A stretch of DNA of 64,000 bases from Actinostola sp. cb2023 (lineage: Eukaryota; Cnidaria; Anthozoa; Actiniaria; Actinostolidae). The position numbers were made by a program, and so were the translations under genes. Shown here piece after piece: positions 58,630-64,000 of this stretch. The notes below the pieces were generated by a model. The model made no database searches and was not told the origin of the DNA. It saw nothing but the letters and a program-made list of their open reading frames with translations. The DNA lies in contig JAUJYZ010000346.1 of the NCBI GenBank assembly GCA_033675265.1, positions 1 to 64,000 of the forward strand, given 5' to 3'. Positions within the stretch are counted from its first letter, which is position 1; each line of letters starts with the position of its first letter.

Positions 58630-59826
58630 TGGCTGGTGTGACATTTAGAAATACATCCAGCACCATTAGCTCTGGGTCATCACAAATGCTCCAAATGTAC
58701 TCATTTTCTCTTATCCAACTTTTAACTTGAGAAAACAGCCCTTCACGTGGCATGAAATCTGGGCTGTAAGGTGACAAGTAAACCAGGATAGCACCAGTTC
58801 TGTTAATTGCATTGACGACGTTCTGTGTATGATGAATGGCAGCATTATTTAAACGGGAAAATGGCTACCCTGTGTAAATAAAGGCATCTATCTATCTATT
58901 TATAAAAATAATTGAACAAAGTTATTCAAGAAGTGTTAGGTTTCTATTTCCGTCATAGTAAACGTACCCATTATAACAATAGAACGTGGATTAATCCCGT
59001 TAAGCGGAAGTAAATTTGGAGCTAAAGTATTGTCAACAAAATGCAAGAATGTCTCAGCGTTAACATTTCCTCGGTAAATCCCTACATCCAGTATGCCATC
59101 AATGCTGATAACACGCCGAGCTAGTTCAGCTCTTGTTCCAACGAAACTACGTCCATAATTTCTGCAAATTCTCTTGTCCTGATAACAAATCATTGGATAA
59201 TTATCGTTAAAAAGCACGACAATGATGACTTTCACAACTGAATGTTTACAATCAACGAAACGATTAAAATTGGTGTTCAGAATGTAGTAGTAGTGAGTTT
59301 ATTATTATGTTTATCTACAATTCCACTTTCGTCAAGAAAAACAAAAATTTCGGGTTCATAATTGCAGACGTTGCTCCAGTATTCTACACGGAGGTTCAAA
59401 CTTCTTTGTTGTGCAATTTGACGGTGCTAAAATATAAAATATTTACCATATAACAGTACATCATGGCAGAGCATATGTAACATGTGTGCTAGTTACCTTT
59501 TTGCGGGTAATGCCATTGTGGTTCAGAAAGTAGTGTATTGTCGATAGAGCAAAATGAGAACCTGTTACCATTTGGATATCTTGTGCTATTTCAGCAAGAG
59601 TTTTACTTGGATTGCTTAGAATGGTGGCACAATTCCAACACAACCAAAAGGTCGACCAAGTGAGAGACTATTTAGAGCACCAGTAGTACGAAACTTGTCT
59701 TGGTAGCGTTTAATTGTCCTTTCTGAAATTCCTCAATAAAAAGGCGCTTCTTCCTTTGAAAGGTTTAGAAATTCCACAAGCCAGATAGCACGCCACGTAG
59801 ATCTTTGCCATATGGAGCTGGCATTG
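58630..59826 (-). pseudogene. IS630/Tc1-like (DDE_3) transposase, decayed
   Basis: Minus strand. It starts near 59826 (MPAPYGKDLR), then shifts frame into RAIWLVEFLNLSKEEAPF, a stop, and SERTIKRYQDKFRTTGA (first helix-turn-helix). Next come PSKTLAEIAQDIQMVTG and FALSTIHYFLNHNGITRKKV (second helix-turn-helix) and an intron with donor GTAACT. The exon from about 59427 gives HRQIAQQRSLNLRVEYWSN and FVFLDESGIVDK (first catalytic Asp). Then GTRAELARRVISIDGILDVG, GNVNAETFLHFVD and NPRSIVIM follow. After a short insertion with a CTAT-rich tail (58870-58920) come NAAIHHTQNVV and GAILVYLSPYSPDF. The third acidic residue region reads PREGLFSQVK. At least two frameshifts and two stops make it inactive. 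It lies next to the right TIR, as expected. Confidence 0.82.
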
Positions 59827-59878
59827 TGGAATGATACGACAACTGATACAGAGGATTGAATACTAATAATGCTAACCA

Positions 59879-59956
59879 TAATACAGTGCGGTCTCAGAAA
59901 CACCTATAACCTATCAATCAATGTCCTCGACAACGTTTTTTGAAATAGGTGTATAA
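59879..59956 (-). repeat. Right TIR of the IS630/Tc1-like element
   Basis: Inverted partner of 50239-50326. Confidence 0.85.
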
Positions 59957-60343
59957 AAACCGCCAAACTTCATTAGATCAATGAATATATATGCAGTCTA
60001 AAAATTAAAAAATTTAGTCTCTGGAAGACAGAAAGGCAATATTTATTGGATTGCATGTCATGTTTTTCATATATGTTGGTTTAAATATTTTCAAAAGACG
60101 TTCAAAAACTCATTAATTATTCACGAGGTTATAAGCCAATCAGCGTTTTACATTTTGGTCACATGATGTACCTTGAAACCCTGTAAAGAACGCTCTACAT
60201 ACCTTGAAATAATTTCAATGTCCTTGGACTTAGGTACTCTAGAGAATAATTTACATATTATACAAATCAACTTACAACAACATCAACTTTCATTTTAATT
60301 ATTACTCAGTGTGATTTAGCAATTCACTTATAGTTATTTATTG
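59957..60343. other. Spacer between elements, no gene
   Basis: AT-rich, with no recognisable feature. It separates the IS630/Tc1-like right end from the Crypton-like gene. Confidence 0.5.
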
Positions 60344-61791
60344 TTACGTTACAGTGATAATAGTATTCGTTCTTTTCGGCTCGACTGGCCCATGTGCAGC
60401 AAAACTGGATACCTCAATTGCCTGCTGCTCTAGATTTATGGGCATGAAACTAATATCATTAATAATGCCGCAATCAAAAGATGGCAAATCACTATCATCA
60501 AAATCATCACTTACATTTGGCAACCAGTTATATTCTAAAACATTTCCCCTTACATCTGTCTCACTTTTATCCTGACAAACTTTCCTGGTTTGAACAGGTC
60601 CCAAAATATTAGATACTCTCTCTTGTTGTACATAACTGGATTTCTCATACTGAAAATGTGCATTCGAAACGTGACCCGTACGGTCTCTGATTAGTTTTTC
60701 TTCCACATTATTATTAAACAGCTTGGAAGCACACGACACATGCAAGCTGTGGCTTGTTTTTCTCTTAGTACCTATTGCTTGGCAAAGATTAGGAAGGATA
60801 CTCCCTAGAGTGTGAACATCTGCTACACAATTCTTGAATGCCATTTTCTCGCCAAATGGCTGAAAATAAAACGCTTTCTCACGTACTTCAGGCTTTAGAT
60901 GTTGTACTAGCTCAAAGTACTTATTATAAATCTTACACAAGCAACGCTCATGATCTTGGTTGTCATCTTTGTGACAAATGTGATTTACAATTCTAGCTTT
61001 TTTCTTCAAATCTTTGATACCTCCATGAAAAGTTTTAGAAGTATTTTCCTCATAACGAATGAAATCAGAACCAACTTTCACATCTCTTAGCCTTAGCATT
61101 ATATGCTCACTCGCTCTTAGCCCAAACATTTTCCCATTATAATAATAGACGGTATTTAATAAACTCTTTGCTGAATTTATTCCCAAGTGACCCTCCTTCC
61201 ACATGTTGTCCTCCTCCTCGTCAGAGATCACATCTTTGGCTTCTTTCTTATTAACTACTCCTTCTTTCTGGGCGGTCTTCATCTCTGCAATCTAAAAGTC
61301 TTCGCAAACCACTGTAACTAAAACAGAAATTAGGAAAATTCAAATAACAATAAATTAATGTAAAAGAATCTGACAAAAATTGTTTACTCACGTAGTATTC
61401 ATTTTATCCAACATGTTCACGTCTGTTCTATTTTGTTCTTCCATATATCGCTTCAGTCCTGCGACAATTTGATACAATGTAGGCCCTGGGAAGCGTTCCC
61501 CATCTTTGCCAGCAACCTCTTGAATAAATTTAGCGATCCAGAAATCCAGTGACTCCGGTGTCATTCGAACAAAGTCTTCGTCAAGGTTTTCTATGGCTTC
61601 CAAATTGGTATTCAAGATTGAAACCTCCAACAGCGGAGATTTGTTAAATCGCTGAGTTATCCAGTCTTCAAAGAGCTTGAAAGCCCACCTGTTTTTATAC
61701 CTGGTGGATATTGGAACTGCATTTACAAGCATCTTTTTTTCCTCCTCTATACTTCGTGCTTTCCGAAAACGCTTAGATGGCTGGAAAACAT
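60344..61791 (-). pseudogene. Crypton-like tyrosine recombinase, frameshifted and lacking one catalytic Arg
   Basis: Minus strand. Exon 61392-61791 (after a pyrimidine-rich acceptor) encodes FRKARSIEEEKKMLVNAVP, NRWAFKLFEDW, a helical core-binding domain and LYQIVAGLKRYM. Exon 60344-61317 joins in phase and encodes RRLLD; one extra T near 61290 shifts the frame before EMKTAQKEG. Then come WKEGHLG, FGLRASEH (first Arg), a Cys/His cluster (HICHKDD...ERCLCKIY), SHSLHVSCASKLF, IRDRTGHVSN and FQYEKSSY. The family motif is HSLR; here it reads HSLH, so the second catalytic Arg is replaced. The last TGH and Tyr are present. Relatives are the Crypton/DUF3504 recombinases also domesticated in ZMYM2-type genes. 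Cryptons lack TIRs, so the element ends cannot be set. It also lies inside the large intron of the P-element-like gene. Confidence 0.82.
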
Positions 61792-61794
61792 CTA

Positions 61795-62713
61795 AGATAC
61801 AAAAAGCGAAAACAAAACAAAATTCTAATCAGCTCTATTCATACCACGTCATACTACAGTAGATACAATATAGTAGTTACAATACAGTTTACAATACACA
61901 TTCCTCCATTATAGTGAAAAACATTTCAAACCTCAACCATTAGGTTTACTATTGAATTCAAACTCCTCCCTAACTTTTAGTTTTATTGTTCTTATTTACA
62001 GATTCCTCCCGAATAGTTAATGAGTTTTTTAAGTCGTTCAAAGGCCTCCAATTCGGACTTGACGGGATTTCAAAGTGCTTGCAATTCGTTCCAGTCCTCG
62101 GCTTCGCCTCGGACTGGAACTAATTGCGCGGACTTTGATATCCCGTCAAGTCCTCATTGTCGGCCTTTAAACATTACGTATTTTCCTTTCCAACTGATCT
62201 GTCAATCATTAACATGACAGTATATAATTCAATGTCTTTTTATTTAACATTTTTGGGAAATGCTTGCAAACCAGAAATATTGAACTGCCTCTGGGCCATT
62301 ATCAGTAAGCCAAAACTGATCATTTAAGGATTAACAAATGTCCAAGGCTGCTGCCTAAGAAAAATTATTGGGAGCCCTTTTGGCCCCAAAGATTTAATGT
62401 TACGAGCTCAGCCATTTTCTTCAGGCTCCTCGAACAATAATTGGGTCACCCATTAGCTCACAGGTTAAAGGTACCATTGGCAACCGGGGCCCCATTAGGA
62501 GGCAGCCTTGCCCTTACCAAAGTGATGTCATTTAAATTCAGACTAATCAATGTTCTTGTCATGCAAGCTATATATATATATATAGATATCTGAGTACCCT
62601 TAACGTCAGTCTTTGAATTCTGTATTAAAAATATCAATGGCCATCTTAACTAAGAGACATCAACACAAATGTGTCAAACTAGACACTTTTTATCTAATTT
62701 CAATCTCTTACAG
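61795..62713. other. Spacer with a fold-back element, no gene
   Basis: It holds the palindrome at 62038-62171 and a TA repeat at 62569-62584. No coding frame is recognised. Confidence 0.55.
62038..62171. mobile_element. Fold-back MITE-like palindrome, ~134 bp
   Basis: The outer arms AAAGGCC and GGCCTTT, then GGACTTGACGGGAT with ATCCCGTCAAGTCC, and GTTCCAGTCC with GGACTGGAAC, give an almost complete stem with a small loop (TCGGCTTCGCCTC). It has no coding capacity. Confidence 0.85.
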
Positions 62714-63690
62714 CACAACTTTAATTTAAAAAGTTGAGAAATAACATTCTCCAAAGCTCTCCTGATGGAAACACAACAAAATGTTTGACAGTTGATGAAA
62801 ACAAGCAAATTTTGTGGGAGAATTTTGTTAATGCATTTAGATATCATCAGCAAGAATTCTCATTCTTCCTTCACAACAAGTTAACAATGGAACATTTTGA
62901 TCTAAACCCAGCCAATAAAATGAGAAATCATCTTGCAGAAGAAGTTTTGGAAGGTTTTGGAAGTCTCATGAAGGTAAATGTATGCACTAAATTATGCACT
63001 AATTTTAAAACGTGAAATCAATGAAAGAAAAGTAATATATACTTCTGACATGCCTGTATGTAAATGTTAGCTTGACTGTCACAGGATTATATTCACATTG
63101 TGATACTTGCAGTAATGGTAACACTGATCATGATGCCCGGCACTGATGAAGTATATTAAATCTTACTTCAACTTATCAATTACAGGCATACCAACAACAC
63201 CTTAAAAAGGTTGGACAGGATGGAGGAATGTTAGATGGTGCAATCTCACTTCTTGCTCTTACATCAAAAACCATACAGTTGTTCCAAGACAAGTATGCCA
63301 TTACAAGTACAAAAGACACAAGATTGAAATACCTAAATGTATTTCTGGCATTTCTAAAGAAGTGGAACGAAAGAGCTGGACATGATGGGAAAAAGTTCAT
63401 CACACCACAACTAATGCTTGATTTGCAATCTATGATATATGGATTTCAGGCAATTGTTGCCATTAACTTAAAGTTTTCTTCCCAAATGCAGTCGTAAAAC
63501 CTGCCATCATCAATTTATCAAGACGTTGTAGAGAATCATTTCTGTCAAGTGCGTGCATGTAATGGCCAAAATAATAACCCCACTTGGAGGCTTGAAATCT
63601 CTCAAAACACAATCCGTTATGGACAGACGACAATTAGCCGCAAAAGTAATGCTGGACTAGCTGGTCTAAAGAAAGAAAAAATTAAAATAA
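62714..63690 (+). pseudogene. P-element/THAP9-like transposase, C-terminal exons
   Basis: Exon 62714-62973 reads KKLRNNILQSSPDG, WENFVNAFRYHQQEF, LTMEHFDLNPANKMRNHLAE and GFGSLMK, then a donor. Exon 63186-63690 joins in phase: AYQQHLKKVG, GAISLLALTSKTIQLFQDKY, TSTKDTRLKYLNVFLAFLKK and DLQSMIYGFQAIV. After an in-frame TAA (63495-63497) it continues QDVVENHFCQVRACNGQNNN and TTISRKSNAG. The first few codons of exon 62714 contain a TTTAA duplication that shifts the frame. This picks up exactly where the exons at 49518-49941 stop (MDP, then HN/KKLRNN), so both sets probably belong to one broken gene. Family assignment is from memory. Confidence 0.55.
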
Positions 63691-63699
63691 ATAATATAA

Positions 63700-64000
63700 G
63701 TTCTAACTATGTGTATATGTATAATTTCGCACGACAGGCCAGGAAAACTGTGTGGCTAGGTACATTAACGAATTTAAATGTTCCAACCGTGCATCTTTCT
63801 CATTCCTTGAAATATTGGGAAGACTAAGGATGGCCGTATAACTAGCGACAAACTCGGCGATTGTTATTTCATCGTACTCGATGTTAGCACTATAGCTGAG
63901 GGAACAACACTCTGTTTGTTACTTTCGAGAGTTTTCCCGAACGTAGCTTACCTTTGGAACGGCGGTGTGTTGTATTCGTTTCCTCTTCATGGTACTCCGA
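63700..64000. other. Window end, no gene recognised
   Basis: The plus-strand frame of the P-like gene runs open to 63827 without a clear end motif. A minus-strand ATG at 63989 followed by a donor-like GTAAGC (near 63950) could be a first exon of a gene beyond the region, but it is too short to call. Confidence 0.35.

Larger units (their letters stand above)
50239..59956. mobile_element. IS630/Tc1-like DNA transposon with an Academ-like element nested inside
   Basis: Terminal inverted repeats of ~80 bp lie at about 50239-50326 and 59879-59956. Both contain ACCTATTTCAAAAAA, TTGTCGAGGACAT, GATTGATAGGTTATAGGTG and TCTGAGACC in inverted orientation with few mismatches. TATACA-type ends suggest a TA target. 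Just inside the right end a decayed transposase runs leftwards (58630-59826). Subtracting the nested element at 52242-58038 leaves ~3.9 kb. 50327-52241 has no recognisable gene. Confidence 0.75.

Noticed and set aside
63950..63989. Possible minus-strand first exon (MKRKRIQHTAVPK then a GTAAGC donor)
   Set aside because: Thirty-eight bases with a donor-like site are not enough evidence.

Overview
This is nuclear DNA from a eukaryote, almost certainly a metazoan and probably a cnidarian such as a stony coral or anemone. Genes are split by GT-AG introns, the DNA is AT-rich, and nearly everything recognisable is a eukaryotic mobile element: L1-clade LINE, BEL/Pao, PIF/Harbinger, Academ-like, IS630/Tc1-like, Crypton-like and P-element-like families, plus several MITEs. 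I see no rRNA or tRNA gene, no CRISPR array and no bacterial-type operon. The host assignment is inference from the family mix.

Layout. 1-26264 is a tandem array. About five and a half units of ~3.3 kb are followed by a mosaic unit (16814-20228) and then three and a bit units of ~1.83 kb. The short unit equals the long unit minus ~1.46 kb, removed between short homologies beside a hairpin. Every unit carries the same decayed, minus-strand L1-like ORF2 fragment. 26265-28539 is low-content flank with one end of a dispersed repeat (27321-27762, repeated at 43226-43634). 28540-32150 is a PIF/Harbinger element with good TIRs and TTA target duplications, but its transposase lacks the C-terminal half. 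32154-36850 holds a local duplication with a small insertion and its empty site, a purine-rich inverted-repeat pair, a LINE tail and a TA-flanked MITE. 37009-41070 is a structurally complete PIF/Harbinger element with a three-exon DDE transposase and a convergent Myb-like gene, inserted into a BEL/Pao integrase whose pieces lie on both sides. 41375-41940 is a rearranged BEL/Pao segment. 42037-43205 is a decayed F-box/LRR gene. 43737-44560 is a 14-bp minisatellite.

44570-64000 is a nest of elements. Exons of a P-element/THAP9-like transposase lie at 49518-49941 and again at 62714-63690. The two parts join at the same point of the protein, so ~12.8 kb of other elements appears to sit in one intron. 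Inside it, ~80-bp inverted repeats at 50239 and 59956 bound an IS630/Tc1-like element with a decayed transposase. That element is itself interrupted by a ~5.8-kb Academ-like element (52242-58038). The Academ-like element has ~240-bp TIRs, iterated subterminal motifs and a ~1,465-codon gene with N-terminal zinc-binding modules, a FEN1/XPG-like nuclease domain and a C-terminal Cys-rich domain, broken by one in-frame stop. A Crypton-like tyrosine recombinase pseudogene follows at 60344-61791.

The most interesting items are the Academ-like element and its subterminal motifs, the nested order of insertions, the exact Harbinger insertion into BEL/Pao, the long-to-short switch in the satellite array, and a mosaic unit there that looks like an assembly artefact.
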